Below, one piece after another: positions 27,447 through 38,300 of a stretch of DNA of 64,000 bases. The notes below the pieces were generated by a model, which did no database searches, was not told where the DNA came from, and saw nothing but the letters and a program-made list of their open reading frames with translations. Position 1 is the first letter of the stretch, and the number at the start of each line of letters is the position of its first letter. The stretch is from Rhodospirillaceae bacterium (GTDB lineage Bacteria > Pseudomonadota > Alphaproteobacteria > Rhodospirillales > UBA2165), in contig JABHAA010000019.1 in the NCBI GenBank assembly GCA_018674495.1, positions 1 to 64,000 of the forward strand, read 5' to 3'. The position numbers were made by a program, and so were the translations under genes.

Positions 27447-28517
27447 ATGTCGGGCAACAGCTTCGGTCACCTTTTCCGGTTCACGACATTCGGCGAAAGT
27501 CACGGCCCGGCCATTGGCTGCGTCGTCGATGGAGTGCCGCCGGGCCTTGATATCGCCGAGGCCGATATCCAGACATGGCTCGACAAACGCCGCCCGGGGC
27601 GATCCAGGCACACCACGCAGCGAAAAGAAGCCGACGCGGTACAAATCCTGTCCGGCGTGTTCGAAGGCAAAAGCACTGGCACACCGATTGCGCTATTGAT
27701 CGAAAACACCGACGCCCGCTCCAAGGATTATGACGATATCAAGGATCTGTTCCGGCCCGGCCACGCCGACTACACGTACCAACAAAAATATGGGATTCGC
27801 GACCACCGGGGCAGCGGCCGCGCCAGCGCCCGCGAAACCGCCTGCCGGGTGGCTGCCGGCGCCATCGCGCGCAAGGTGCTGGGGCCCGGTATTGAAATAC
27901 GCGGCGCCCTCATCCAGATCGGCCCGCACGCTATTGAACGAGGCAACTGGGACTGGTCGGCGGTAATCGAAAACGATTTCTGGTGCCCGGACGCCCAATG
28001 CGCCGAAACGTGGGACAGCTATCTGGATGAGGTTCGCAAAGCTGGCTCTTCCATCGGCGCGGTGATCGAAATAGCTGCCAGTGGCGTGCCAGCCGGTTTC
28101 GGCGCACCGGTATATGACAAGCTGGACGCCGACCTGGCCAAGGCTGTGATGAGCATCAATGCGGTCAAGGGCGTGGAAATAGGCGCCGGCTTTGGCGCGG
28201 CGGAGCTGTCGGGCGAAGACAACGCCGACGAAATGCGAAATAATGGAAACGCGCCGGCCTTTCAATCCAACAACGCAGGCGGCATCCTCGGCGGTATCTC
28301 CACCGGCCAGGACGTGGTGCTTCGCTTTGCAGTTAAGCCAACCAGTTCGATCCTCAAGCCCCGGCGCACGGTTACCATTGGCGGCGAGGATACCGACGTT
28401 TCAGTGAAAGGCCGCCACGATCCCTGTGTCGGCATCCGCGCCGTGCCGGTGGGCGAGGCAATGGTTGCCTGCGTGCTTGCCGATCACATGCTGCGCCACC
28501 GGGGCCAGTGCGGCTGA
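27447..28517 (+). CDS. aroC: chorismate synthase
   Basis: FMN-dependent conversion of EPSP to chorismate, last step of the shikimate pathway. 356 residues, standard length. Signature [40 protein letters not shown], and C-terminal [18 protein letters not shown]. The start was set at ATG 27447 rather than the upstream in-frame 27375, which overlaps fabI. Two-gene operon with fabI. Confidence 0.97.
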   Translation: MSGNSFGHLFRFTTFGESHGPAIGCVVDGVPPGLDIAEADIQTWLDKRRPGRSRHTTQRKEADAVQILSGVFEGKSTGTPIALLIENTDARSKDYDDIKDLFRPGHADYTYQQKYGIRDHRGSGRASARETACRVAAGAIARKVLGPGIEIRGALIQIGPHAIERGNWDWSAVIENDFWCPDAQCAETWDSYLDEVRKAGSSIGAVIEIAASGVPAGFGAPVYDKLDADLAKAVMSINAVKGVEIGAGFGAAELSGEDNADEMRNNGNAPAFQSNNAGGILGGISTGQDVVLRFAVKPTSSILKPRRTVTIGGEDTDVSVKGRHDPCVGIRAVPVGEAMVACVLADHMLRHRGQCG

Positions 28518-28522
28518 TAGCG

Positions 28523-29287
28523 TTATTTTTGTGCGACGATCAGGAACTCTTTGTTACCGCCGGCGCCGGTGATCGGGCTTAACGTGGTCCCGAGGACGCG
28601 CCAGCCCATGACATCGGCCAGCCAGTCCGATATTTCAGCAACAACGCGCTCGTGCAAATCGGGATTGGTGACGATGCCGCCCTTGCCGACCTCGGCGCGG
28701 CCAACTTCGAATTGCGGCTTGATCAGCGCCGCCAGGTAAGCGCCCGGCGCCGCCAGATCAAGGGCGGCGGGCAGCACCGTTCGCAATCCGATGAAGCTGG
28801 CATCGCAACAGACAAAGCCAGGCGCCTCGCCAAGACTTTCGGCGGTGAGGTACCGTGCATTGATTTTTTCCATGACCACGACGCGCTCGTCCTGGCGAAG
28901 CTTCCAGGCCAATTGTCCTTGGCCAACATCTATGGCGTAAACCCGCTCGGCACCGCGCGCCAGCAGGACATCCGTAAAGCCGCCCGTCGATGCGCCCACA
29001 TCAAGGCATATCAGCCCGGCTACGGAAATCTCGAAATGTGCGAGGGCGTGATCCAATTTGAGCCCGCCGCGCGAAACCCAAGGGTGATCTTGACCGCGCA
29101 CTTCAAGAGGCAAATCGGCGGCCACTTGGCTCCCCGCCTTGTCGAGGCGGCGGGTCTCGGAGAACACCAAGCCGGCCATGATAATCGCCTGGGCGCGGTT
29201 GCGGCTTTCCACCAGCCCGCGTTCCACAAGCAGCTGGTCGAGGCGGCGCTTGCCGCTCTTTTTATCACTGGGAGTTGCCGGCGGCAC
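28523..29287 (-). CDS. tlyA: TlyA-type 16S/23S rRNA methyltransferase (hemolysin A family)
   Basis: 254 residues. N-terminal S4 RNA-binding domain (RLDQLLVERGLVESRNRAQ), then an FtsJ-like Rossmann methyltransferase with SAM motif LDVGASTGGFTDVLL and later KPQFEVG. TlyA proteins are 2'-O-methyltransferases of rRNA, named from a hemolysin screen. GTG start. It is last in the minus-strand operon xseB-ispA-dxs-tlyA, a conserved gene order in bacteria; dxs stops 15 bp upstream. Confidence 0.93.
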   Translation of the reverse strand: MPPATPSDKKSGKRRLDQLLVERGLVESRNRAQAIIMAGLVFSETRRLDKAGSQVAADLPLEVRGQDHPWVSRGGLKLDHALAHFEISVAGLICLDVGASTGGFTDVLLARGAERVYAIDVGQGQLAWKLRQDERVVVMEKINARYLTAESLGEAPGFVCCDASFIGLRTVLPAALDLAAPGAYLAALIKPQFEVGRAEVGKGGIVTNPDLHERVVAEISDWLADVMGWRVLGTTLSPITGAGGNKEFLIVAQK

Positions 29288-29302
29288 GGTGGCCGGCGCC
29301 TG

Positions 29303-31249
29303 TCAGGCGCGCTTCGGGCTGGGCGCGGTCGCGGCGGCTTCCTCTTCGCCGAGGGCAAGCAGCGCCGTGGCAACGATGTCCTGGCGTTTCAGCCCGGCCA
29401 TCTCGTACTGAATGTCGGGCTTTTCCTGATCGATGAATTCATCGGGCAGCACCATAGTGCGGAATTTTAGCCCGGCGTCGAATAGGCCTTCATTGGCAAG
29501 AAGCTGCATGACGCTGGCACCGAACCCGCCCGAGGAGCCTTCTTCGATGGTGATCACGACCTCATGGTCGCGGGCCAAGCGGCGGATCAGATCCACGTCC
29601 AGCGGCTTGGCGAAACGGGCATCGGCGACGGTTGTCGACCAGCCCTTGGAGGCCAACTCGTCTGCCGCTGCGGTGGCTTCGGCCAGGCGGGTGCCGAGGC
29701 TGAGGATGGCAATCGTCGTTCCCTCGCGCACCAGACGGCCTTTGCCGATTTCAAGCGGCACGCCTTTCTCCGGAACTTCGATGCCGACGCCTTCGCCGCG
29801 CGGATAGCGGACGGCGCTCGGCCGGTCATTGATCGAAGCGGCGGTGGCGATCATGTGCATCAATTCGGCCTCGTCAGCCGCCGCCATTACAACAAACCCC
29901 GGCAGACAGGAGAGGTAGGCGAGATCGAAGGCGCCGGCATGGGTAGGGCCATCGGCGCCGACCAGACCGGCGCGGTCGATGGCAAAACGAACCGGCAGTC
30001 TCTGAATGGCTACGTCATGCACCACCTGATCAAAGGCGCGTTGCAGGAAGGTGGAATAGATTGTCGCGAACGGCTTGTAGCCTTCGCTGGCCAATCCGGC
30101 GGCGAAGGTTACCGCATGCTGTTCGGCGATGCCCACGTCGAAACAACGGTCCGGAAAGGCGGCGCCGAACTTGTCGAGGCCGGTGCCCGCCGGCATGGCG
30201 CCGGTGATGGCGACGATTTTGTCATCGACTTCGGCCTCGGCGATCAAGGCTTTGGCGAAGACGCTGGTATAGGAAGGGATATTGGAATCCGATTTGGCCT
30301 GCTCGCCGGTCACCACATCGAACTTGGAGACGCCGTGATATTTGTCGGCGGCGGCTTCGGCAGGCTCATAGCCGTGGCCTTTTTCGGTGACTACGTGCAA
30401 CAGAACCGGCTGGCTTTCATCCGAATCGCGCAGATTTTTGAGCACCGGCAGCAGATGATCCAGATTGTGACCGTCGACCGGGCCGATATAGAAAAAGCCC
30501 AATTCCTCGAACAAGGTGCCGCCAGTCAGAATGCCGCGCGCATATTCTTCGGCCCGGCGCGCCGTTTCTTCCACCCGGCGCGGGAGTTTGCCAGCGACTT
30601 CCTTGGCGAAATGGCGGATCGAGCGATAGGGCTTCGACGAGATCAGGCGCGACAGGTACGCGCTCATGGCGCCGACCGGCGGCGCGATGGACATATCGTT
30701 GTCGTTCAAAATAACGATCAGGCGCGAATCCATGGAGCCGGCATTGTTCATCGCCTCGTAGGCCATGCCGGCGCTCATGGCGCCATCGCCGATGACGGCA
30801 ATGACATTGTTGGTACCGCCCGATAAATCGCGCGCCACCGACATGCCGAGCCCGGCCGAGATCGAGGTCGACGAATGCGCGGCGCCGAACGGATCATACT
30901 CGCTCTCGCTGCGCTTGGTGAACCCGGACAGGCCACCGCCTTGGCGGAGCGTGCGAATACGGCTCCGCCGCCCGGTAAGAATTTTATGGGGATAGGATTG
31001 ATGGCTGACATCCCATATCAGCCGATCGTCCGGGGTGTTGAAGACATGGTGCAGAGCCACCGTCAATTCGATGACGCCAAGACTGGCTCCCAGATGCCCG
31101 CCCGTAATCGAAACCGCGTCAATGGTCTCATCGCGAACTTCGCAGGCAAGCTGTTTCAATTCATCGGCGGAGAATTCCCTAATATCCGCCGGAACATTAA
31201 CACCATCCAAAAGTCTTTTGGGCGGCTGTCCGTTTTTCTTTTTAGACAC
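29303..31249 (-). CDS. dxs: 1-deoxy-D-xylulose-5-phosphate synthase
   Basis: Thiamine-diphosphate enzyme joining pyruvate and glyceraldehyde 3-phosphate, entry step of the MEP isoprenoid pathway. 648 residues; [17 protein letters not shown] near the start, the ThDP motif [31 protein letters not shown], and a C-terminal transketolase fold. GTG 31249 was preferred to TTG 31252 because AAGGGA lies 6 nt before it. Between ispA and tlyA in an operon; 42 bp separate it from ispA. Confidence 0.97.
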   Translation of the reverse strand: MSKKKNGQPPKRLLDGVNVPADIREFSADELKQLACEVRDETIDAVSITGGHLGASLGVIELTVALHHVFNTPDDRLIWDVSHQSYPHKILTGRRSRIRTLRQGGGLSGFTKRSESEYDPFGAAHSSTSISAGLGMSVARDLSGGTNNVIAVIGDGAMSAGMAYEAMNNAGSMDSRLIVILNDNDMSIAPPVGAMSAYLSRLISSKPYRSIRHFAKEVAGKLPRRVEETARRAEEYARGILTGGTLFEELGFFYIGPVDGHNLDHLLPVLKNLRDSDESQPVLLHVVTEKGHGYEPAEAAADKYHGVSKFDVVTGEQAKSDSNIPSYTSVFAKALIAEAEVDDKIVAITGAMPAGTGLDKFGAAFPDRCFDVGIAEQHAVTFAAGLASEGYKPFATIYSTFLQRAFDQVVHDVAIQRLPVRFAIDRAGLVGADGPTHAGAFDLAYLSCLPGFVVMAAADEAELMHMIATAASINDRPSAVRYPRGEGVGIEVPEKGVPLEIGKGRLVREGTTIAILSLGTRLAEATAAADELASKGWSTTVADARFAKPLDVDLIRRLARDHEVVITIEEGSSGGFGASVMQLLANEGLFDAGLKFRTMVLPDEFIDQEKPDIQYEMAGLKRQDIVATALLALGEEEAAATAPSPKRA

Positions 31250-31291
31250 CAAAAATCCCTTACGATCGAAATAATTACTGATTACAAGGTA

Positions 31292-32179
31292 TTACTTTCG
31301 CCGTTTTATCACAAATTCGGCCAAGTCACTCAGTAATTTGCCCTTTTCTGCGAAAACCTCAAGATGTTTTATGGCTTGGGCGGTAAGAATATTGGCCTGC
31401 TCGCGGGCCCGTTCGGCGCCGAGAAGCGACACAAATGTGGCTTTGCCGGCTTGATCGTCCTTGCCGGTTCGCTTGCCCATCTCTTCGGCGTCGCCCTCCA
31501 GGTCCAGCAAATCATCGACGATTTGGAACGCCAGGCCCAGATCGTGGGCGTAGGCGGCCAGCATATGGCGCTGGTGTTCGCCGGCTTTGCCAAGGATCGC
31601 CCCCGCCTGGCAGGAAAAGCTGATAAGCGCCCCGGTCTTCATCCGTTGCAGCCGGGTAATCTCGGGAACATCCAATGCGTGCTCGGCGGCCAGCAGATCC
31701 AGCATCTGGCCGCCAACCATGCCCTGGGCGCCGATCGCCCGCGCCAATTCCAAGGCAAGCTCGGCGCGAATTTCGCCGAGGCCATGGGTTTCGGCGCCGG
31801 CGATCACCTCGAACGCCAATGTCAACAAGCCATCGCCAGCCAATATGGCCGTCGCTTCATCATATTTCATGTGGCAGGTTGGCCGCCCGCGGCGCAAATC
31901 GTCGTCGTCCATGGACGGCAAATCATCGTGCACCAGAGAATAGGTGTGCACCATTTCGATAGCCGCCGCGACCCGCTCGGACGACGTCCTGGATACGTTG
32001 AACAGATCGGCGGTGGCGATCACCAAAAATGGGCGCAGACGCTTGCCGCCGGCCAAGCTCGAATAGCGCATGGCGTCAAGAACCTGCGCTTCCGGCCCTT
32101 CGCCACCCGGTATCAGTCTGCTCAACGCGGCGTCGGTGAGGCGCGCGATGTCGGCCAGTTCGTCTTCGAAGAAAGGCAC
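31292..32179 (-). CDS. ispA: farnesyl/geranyl diphosphate synthase
   Basis: Chain-elongating prenyl transferase, 295 residues. First Asp-rich motif DDLPSMDDDDLRRGRP, second QIVDDLLDLEGD, lysine in GGKRLRPFL. GTG start. It lies between xseB (11 bp) and dxs. Most operonic ispA products make C15; C10 cannot be excluded. Confidence 0.95.
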   Translation of the reverse strand: MPFFEDELADIARLTDAALSRLIPGGEGPEAQVLDAMRYSSLAGGKRLRPFLVIATADLFNVSRTSSERVAAAIEMVHTYSLVHDDLPSMDDDDLRRGRPTCHMKYDEATAILAGDGLLTLAFEVIAGAETHGLGEIRAELALELARAIGAQGMVGGQMLDLLAAEHALDVPEITRLQRMKTGALISFSCQAGAILGKAGEHQRHMLAAYAHDLGLAFQIVDDLLDLEGDAEEMGKRTGKDDQAGKATFVSLLGAERAREQANILTAQAIKHLEVFAEKGKLLSDLAEFVIKRRK

Positions 32180-32190
32180 GCCTGAGGTCC

Positions 32191-32442
32191 CTATTCGCTT
32201 TCCATTTTTTCTGCCACCGGCTCGCCGCCGGCGCCGATATTGATTTTATCGACACGCTCACGCGCCGCGCGCAGCTTGGTATCGCAATGCTTTTTCAAAT
32301 ACGTTCCGCGCTCATACGCCTTGATCGCATCGTCAAGGAGGCCCGAGCCTTGTTCCAGCGCCTCGACGATGGCTTCGAGCTCTTCGAGCGCTTCTTCAAA
32401 GCTTAGTTTCTCGATATCCTTTGGAATCGCTTCCTCGGACAT
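32191..32442 (-). CDS. xseB: exodeoxyribonuclease VII small subunit
   Basis: 83 residues, normal length. IEKLSFEEALEELEAIVEAL followed by LDDAIKAYERGTYLKKHCDTKL, the family signature. Partner of XseA (not in the window) in single-stranded DNA exonuclease. First in xseB-ispA-dxs-tlyA. Confidence 0.95.
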   Translation of the reverse strand: MSEEAIPKDIEKLSFEEALEELEAIVEALEQGSGLLDDAIKAYERGTYLKKHCDTKLRAARERVDKINIGAGGEPVAEKMESE

Positions 32443-32528
32443 GCTGGCACCCCCAAATCCAATAATTGGACCGCACCTGCGGCCTCTTAAAGTCTACGCC
32501 GCCGCACCATCAATGGGCAAGACGATCA

Positions 32529-33461
32529 TCACGGGCAGGCTTCCATCAAGGCGGTGACATGGGCGGCCGCCGATGCGGCCAGGGCTTGCAAATCATAACC
32601 GCCTTCCAAGGTTGAAACCAAACGGCCGCCGCAAACGCTGGCGGCCAACTTTGCCAACTCCCGGCTGAGCCACGCGAAATCTTCGGTGGTGACATTGAGT
32701 TGTGCGAGCGGATCGCGCTCGTGGGCATCGAAACCGGCGGAAATCAGCAAAAAATCAGGTTCGAAATCCCGAAGCCGCGGCAAAATCGCATCGCTGTAGG
32801 CGGCCCGGAATTCGCCTGAGCCGGCGCGTGGGCTGAGCGGCACATTGACGATGTTGCCGACGCCTGTCTCGGTGGCGGCGCCGGAGCCGGGATAGGCCGG
32901 CCATTGATGGCTCGAGGCATAAAATAGCGATGCATCATTTTCGAAACTATGCTGCGTTCCGTTGCCGTGATGGACATCGAAATCGACCACGGCGACGCGC
33001 TCGAACCCGTGCACGGCTTGCGCATGGCGGGCGCCGACGGCGATATTGTTGAACATACAGAAGCCCATGGCCTGGCTTGCCTCGGCGTGATGGCCGGGCG
33101 GGCGCATGGCGCAAAAGGCGTTGCCGGCCTTGCCCGCCGCAACCCAGTCGATGGCGGCGCAGACACCGCCGGCGGCGCGCAATGCAGCCTCGCCCGATGC
33201 CGGCGACAGCGCCGTGTCAGGATCGAGCGACCGGTAGCCCTCGTCCGGGACCGCCGCCAAAACGGACGCGACGTAGGCGCCGCCATGTATCCGTTCCAAT
33301 TGTTCGGTTGTCGCCTCCGGCGCTTCGGCCCGGAGCAATTTATCGAATGGGGCATCAGCCAGAGCCTCGTTCACGGCGATCAGCCGCGCCGGCTGTTCCG
33401 GATGGCCGGGACCAGGATCGTGCTTGATGCAAATCGGGTGCGTGAAATAGGCGGTCGTCAT
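32529..33461 (-). CDS. histone-deacetylase-fold amidohydrolase (AcuC/APAH-like)
   Basis: 310 residues, Zn enzyme of the class II HDAC-like bacterial family. RPPGHHAEASQAMGFCMFNN (tandem His), VDFDVHHGNGTQ (metal ligands Asp/His), LISAGFDAHERDP, and YDLQALAASAAAH near the end. Bacterial members deacetylate acetylpolyamines or acetyl-proteins. The neighbours give no substrate. The start of xseB is 87 bp downstream in the same direction, so it may be co-transcribed. Confidence 0.9.
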   Translation of the reverse strand: MTTAYFTHPICIKHDPGPGHPEQPARLIAVNEALADAPFDKLLRAEAPEATTEQLERIHGGAYVASVLAAVPDEGYRSLDPDTALSPASGEAALRAAGGVCAAIDWVAAGKAGNAFCAMRPPGHHAEASQAMGFCMFNNIAVGARHAQAVHGFERVAVVDFDVHHGNGTQHSFENDASLFYASSHQWPAYPGSGAATETGVGNIVNVPLSPRAGSGEFRAAYSDAILPRLRDFEPDFLLISAGFDAHERDPLAQLNVTTEDFAWLSRELAKLAASVCGGRLVSTLEGGYDLQALAASAAAHVTALMEACP

Positions 33462-33686
33462 GACCCTATTTCCATATCCTTGGTAGGATAATCGAGCAAG
33501 GGCATTCTCAATTCCAGCGCCGGAATCAACTACTTGTTATTGGGTAGCGGGCGGAAATCGTTGATTTAAAGACCTTCTAACTCTAATTTCCATCAGTCCA
33601 AACACAGGCTGCCGCCGTTGACCTAATAATGTACGGCGGCGATGAGCTCTAGAACTCAAGACAAATTCTCCAAAGGGAATGCAAGA

Positions 33687-35309
33687 ATGCGTGTAAACAT
33701 GGATGTTTCTAGGCGAATTCGAAGCGCCGCCATTGTTGGTTTTGTTGCGCTCGGCGCCTTGGTCCTCGCCGATACGGCAATGGCCCAGCAAGGCGGTGGC
33801 CCCGGTTCCCTGTCACCGGAGAAACGCCAACAGTTTTTTCAGAGCCTGACCGATGACGAGCGTTCCCGCTTTTTCGCCATGAGCCCCGAAGACAAGCAAA
33901 AATTCATCCAACGCAAATTGAGTGGCAAAGGCGCCGGCCAGGCCCAACGCGGGGCGCAAGGCGGGACCTCAGGCGGGCACCCTGGCGGTGCAAAAAGCGG
34001 TGCTCCCGGCGGCGGGCGGCCCGGCGGTGGAAGACGAAGGCGGCCGCCGACGCTGGTCGAATTGGGCGAGGTTACTTCGGAGCCGATGATCAAAATCTTT
34101 CCCATCACCGGGCGCATGGTCGCCAGCCAGCGCGGCGAGATTGCGGCCCGCATCAAGGGCAACATCATCCGCGTCCGCGTAAAAATTGGCGACCGGGTCA
34201 AAAAAGGCCAGGTGATTGCCGATATGGAGGTCAGCCGCCTGAAATTGGAAGCCGAGTTAAAGGCCGCCGATGTTTTGCAGGCACGCGCCAAGTGGAAGTC
34301 GGCGCAAGCGCAGGTGGATCTGCTGAACCAGGAGCTGAAGCGTTTGGAGCGCCTTCGCCGCTCGGCCGCCTTCAGCCAGGCCCGCTTTGAAGACAAGCGC
34401 CAGGAAGTAGTCAAAGCGCGCTCGACCGTGGACGAAACCGCCGCCGCGCTGAAACGGGCCCGGGCGTCGCGGGATCTGGCGCGCATCGATCTGAAAGATG
34501 CCGCCATCCGGGCGCCTTATGCAGGCGTTATTCTCAACCGGCATGTGTCGCCGGGCGCCTACGTCAATGCCGGCTCGCGCATCGTTTCCATGCTCGACGA
34601 CGAGAATTTGGAAATAGAGGCCGATGTGCCCTCGGATCGGCTGACAGCGCTGAAACCGGGAAGCAAGGTTGTCTTGCGCATCGATGCCAAGACCAAGCGC
34701 GAAGCCACCGTGCGCGCCATCATCCCCGACGAAAACCCCCTGGCGCGCACCCGTGCCGTGCGCCTGATCCCTAATTTCAAGGGAAAAACGGCGCCTATGG
34801 TTCCCAACCAAAGCGTCGTCATCGATGTGCCGTCGAGCGCCGGCGGACGCCAGGTTGTGGCCGTCGTTAAGGACGCCATCGTCAATCAGCAAAGCGGCAA
34901 TATTGTTTTTGTGTTCCAAAATGGCCGCGTGCGCCCCACCCGCGTCGAGATCGGCGAAGCCTTCGCCAACAAGTTTGAAATCATCTCCGGATTACGGCCG
35001 GGCATGAAGATTGTCGTTCGCGGCAACGAATTGCTGCGCCCCGGACAGCCGGTGCGCGTCGCCGGCGCTGGACGGCGTCCCGGCGGCGGTCCCAGTGGCC
35101 GCCCAAGTGGCCGGCCTGGCGGTGGTCCCGAAGGTGCGCGTGGCCCGGGTGGTCCCGGTGGCGGCGCCATCGCGGCAATACCGCCGGAAAAACGGCGCCA
35201 GTTTTTCCAGAGCCTGTCGCCCGAAGATCGCCAGAAGTTCTTTGCCATGGACGCGGAGGCTAAGAAAAATTTCATCGCAAGCCGGCTTGGCGCCGGCGCC
35301 AATCGCTAA
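33687..35309 (+). CDS. RND efflux periplasmic adaptor with duplicated terminal modules
   Basis: A 540-residue protein. Signal peptide ends near DTAMAQQG. Residues about 38-75 hold a module (SPEKRQQFFQSLTDDERS... FFAMSPEDKQKFI), then a Gly/Pro/Arg-rich linker, then the membrane-fusion core: VVASQRGEIAARIKGN-like lipoyl strand, a long coiled-coil hairpin (about 165-265), barrel and membrane-proximal domains. A second Gly-rich linker (about 475-495) is followed by a copy of the module (PPEKRRQFFQSLSPEDRQKF). Typical adaptors are about 350-400 residues without these. The start is ATG 33687, with AAAGGGA before it. It is followed 12 bp later by the RND pump. Confidence 0.85.
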   Translation: MRVNMDVSRRIRSAAIVGFVALGALVLADTAMAQQGGGPGSLSPEKRQQFFQSLTDDERSRFFAMSPEDKQKFIQRKLSGKGAGQAQRGAQGGTSGGHPGGAKSGAPGGGRPGGGRRRRPPTLVELGEVTSEPMIKIFPITGRMVASQRGEIAARIKGNIIRVRVKIGDRVKKGQVIADMEVSRLKLEAELKAADVLQARAKWKSAQAQVDLLNQELKRLERLRRSAAFSQARFEDKRQEVVKARSTVDETAAALKRARASRDLARIDLKDAAIRAPYAGVILNRHVSPGAYVNAGSRIVSMLDDENLEIEADVPSDRLTALKPGSKVVLRIDAKTKREATVRAIIPDENPLARTRAVRLIPNFKGKTAPMVPNQSVVIDVPSSAGGRQVVAVVKDAIVNQQSGNIVFVFQNGRVRPTRVEIGEAFANKFEIISGLRPGMKIVVRGNELLRPGQPVRVAGAGRRPGGGPSGRPSGRPGGGPEGARGPGGPGGGAIAAIPPEKRRQFFQSLSPEDRQKFFAMDAEAKKNFIASRLGAGANR

Positions 35310-35321
35310 CGGAGTAGGCAC

Positions 35322-38300
35322 ATGCCTTTAATCCAACTTGCGATAAAAAGGCCGACGGCGGTCATCTCCGTTGTCCTGATGATCCTCTTGGGCGGCGTTG
35401 TCGCGCTGCTCAACATCCCCATCCAATTGACCCCCGACACGCGCAAACCGTTATTGACGATCTTCACCGCCTGGCCGGGCGCCTCGACCCTTGAGGTCGA
35501 GCGAGAAATCACAAACCGCCAGGAAGATGCCCTGCGCGGCATCGAAGGACTGGACAAGGTTGAAAGCGCATCCCGCGACAGCGGTAACCGGGTTGTCCTG
35601 GAATTCGATATCGCCACCAATATGGACCGGGCGCTTATGCTGGTCTCAAACCGGCTCTCAAACGTCAACGGCATCCCGTCCGATGCGCGCGAGCCGCGCA
35701 TCCGCACCCGCGATGCCGAAGACAACCCCATCGCCTGGTTCTCGGTCACTTCGAAACCGGGCAACAAGAACAAGGTCTACGCCTATGGAAGGCTGCTCGA
35801 AGACGTTGTCCAGGACCGCTTGGAGCGTATCCGCGGCGTCGGTCTGGTCAATGTCTGGGGCGGGCGCCGGAAAGAGCTGCGCATCATTGTCGATCCGCAA
35901 CGCATGGCACGCTTTGGGCTGACCATCACCGAAGTCGCGGCTGCCTTACGCGGCGCCAATGTATCGATCTCGGCGGGCGATGTGGAGGAAGGCAAGCGCC
36001 GCTACGTGGTGCGCACCGACAATGAATTATCCAGCTTGGAGCGGGTGAACGCGTTAGTTCTGCGCTCGCGCCTCGATCCGGCCAATGGGCGCATCTCCAG
36101 GGTCACGGTCGCCGATCTGGCGAAGGTCGAATACGATCTGGTTGAAACCGACACCCAAATTCGCGCCAACACCAAAGAATCCATCATCGTCAATGTGATC
36201 CGCGATACCGGCGTCAATGTCATCGATGTCATGAAGCGCATCCGGGCGGAGACGAAGTTCCTCAACGACGGCCCCCTCAAAGATGCCGGTCTGGTCATGA
36301 CCCAGGTGCACGACGACACCATCTACATCAATTCGGCGATCGGCCTGGTTCAGCAAAATATCATCGTCGGCGGATTGTTGGCGGCTTTGGTGCTTTTGAT
36401 ATTCCTGCGCTCGTTACGCGCCACGCTGATCGTTTCGTTGGCGATCCCCATATCGGTGATCGGATCGTTCGTGGCGATGGCGGCTTTGGGCCGCTCGATC
36501 AACGTCATCTCGCTGGCCGGCATTGCTTTTGCCGTCGGCATGGTTGTCGATGCGGCCATCGTAGTTTTGGAAAATATCTACCGGCACCGCCAATTGGGCG
36601 ATACAGCGACCGAAGCCGCCGCCAAGGGCGCCGGTCAGGTGTGGGGCGCGATCTTTGTTTCGGCGGCGACCACGGTAATGGTATTTGTGCCCATCCTGAT
36701 CATGGATTTGGAGGTGGGCCAACTGTTCCGCGATATCGCGGTGGCCATTTCGGTATCGGTTATCCTATCGTTGATTGTCTCGATCACCGTTATTCCGTCG
36801 CTCTCCAACATTTTGCTAAAACGCGACGTGAAGGATGCCACATCCGCGTTCCGCTTGCCGGTTATCGATCACCTGGCCAAATGGTTCGCCCAATTCGTGC
36901 TCGCCTACACGCGCAAGGTGGTCTCATCCAAGACGCTTTCGGTGCTGGTCGTGACCGTTATCTGCGGCGTCGCCGGGACCGCCACCTGGGCCTTTTTGCC
37001 GAAGCTGGAATATCTTCCCGAAGGCAACCGCAATTTGTTGATCGCCCGCATTATGCCGCCGGCCGGATACAATCTGAACGCCATCGTCAAAATGGCGCAG
37101 ACCGCTGAAAGCCATATCAGTCCCTATTTCAAAAACAACCGGACCAGCCAGGCCGGCCAGGCCGGCTCGGAAAAGCCGCCCGAGATTGACCGCTTCTGGT
37201 TCATTATCCGGCGCGGATTTACCCTTGCGGCGGCGGCGGCGGTCGATCCGGCGCGCATCAAAGATCTGGTGCCAATTGTCCGGCGCGCCGTATTTGCGGA
37301 ACCGGGCAGCCGCGGCTTCGTGCGCCAGACATCCCTGTTCGGGCGCGGCTTTGGCGGCGGACGCAATATCGATTTGGATATTTCCGGGCCCAACCTGAAC
37401 GACATTGTGAACGTGGCGTCCAGGGTCATGCCGAGCATCATTCGCACCTTCCCGCGCAGCCAGGGCCATCAGTGGCGCGCCGTTCCCGGCCTGAAACTTC
37501 TGTCGCCAGAGGTGCGTGTGAAACCCGATCCCCAGCGGCTGGCCGACGTGGGCATGACGGCCCGCGAATTGGGCGAATCTATCGATGCGTTTAACGACGG
37601 CATCAAGGTTGCCGAGGTGACCATCGATGGCGGGTTAACGGATTTAATGGTGCGCGGACCCTATAAACAAATCAACCAGACCCAAGGCATCGACAATATC
37701 CCGGTGGTGACCCGTTCGGGCCATGTCTTGCCGGCCTCTTCGCTATCCAGAATCGAAGTCACGTCGAGCCCCGATCAAATCCGCCATCTCGACCGCGAAC
37801 GCAATATCACAATCCGTATCGGCCCCAGCCGCGACATGCCGCTGGAACTGGCCATGGAAACCGTCCGCGACAAGATTATCGAACCCCTGACCAAACAAGG
37901 ATTGCCCGCCGGTATCCGCATGCGAATGTCGGGAACCGCCGATGAATTGACCAAGACCTTCGATTCCATGGTGATCAATTTGGTCGCCGCGCTGATCATT
38001 GTTTATCTGGTTATGGCGATCCTGTTCGAAAGCTTTGTCTATCCGTTTATCATCATGTTCTCGGTGCCGCTGGCGACCGCGGGCGGCATCGGCGGATTGG
38101 CACTGCTCAACCAATTCAATTTCCAGGCGTTGGACATGCTGACCCTTTTGGGCTTTGTCATTTTGATCGGCATCGTGGTCAACAACGCCATTCTTTTGGT
38201 GCACCAGACGCTGGTGCATGTGCGCGCCGAACATATGGCGCCGACGGACGCCATTTTGGAAGCCACCCGAAACCGGCTCAGGCCTATTTTCATGTCGACG

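Noticed and set aside
29564..30826. 420-residue open frame on the plus strand
   Set aside because: Antisense to dxs, which is unambiguous.
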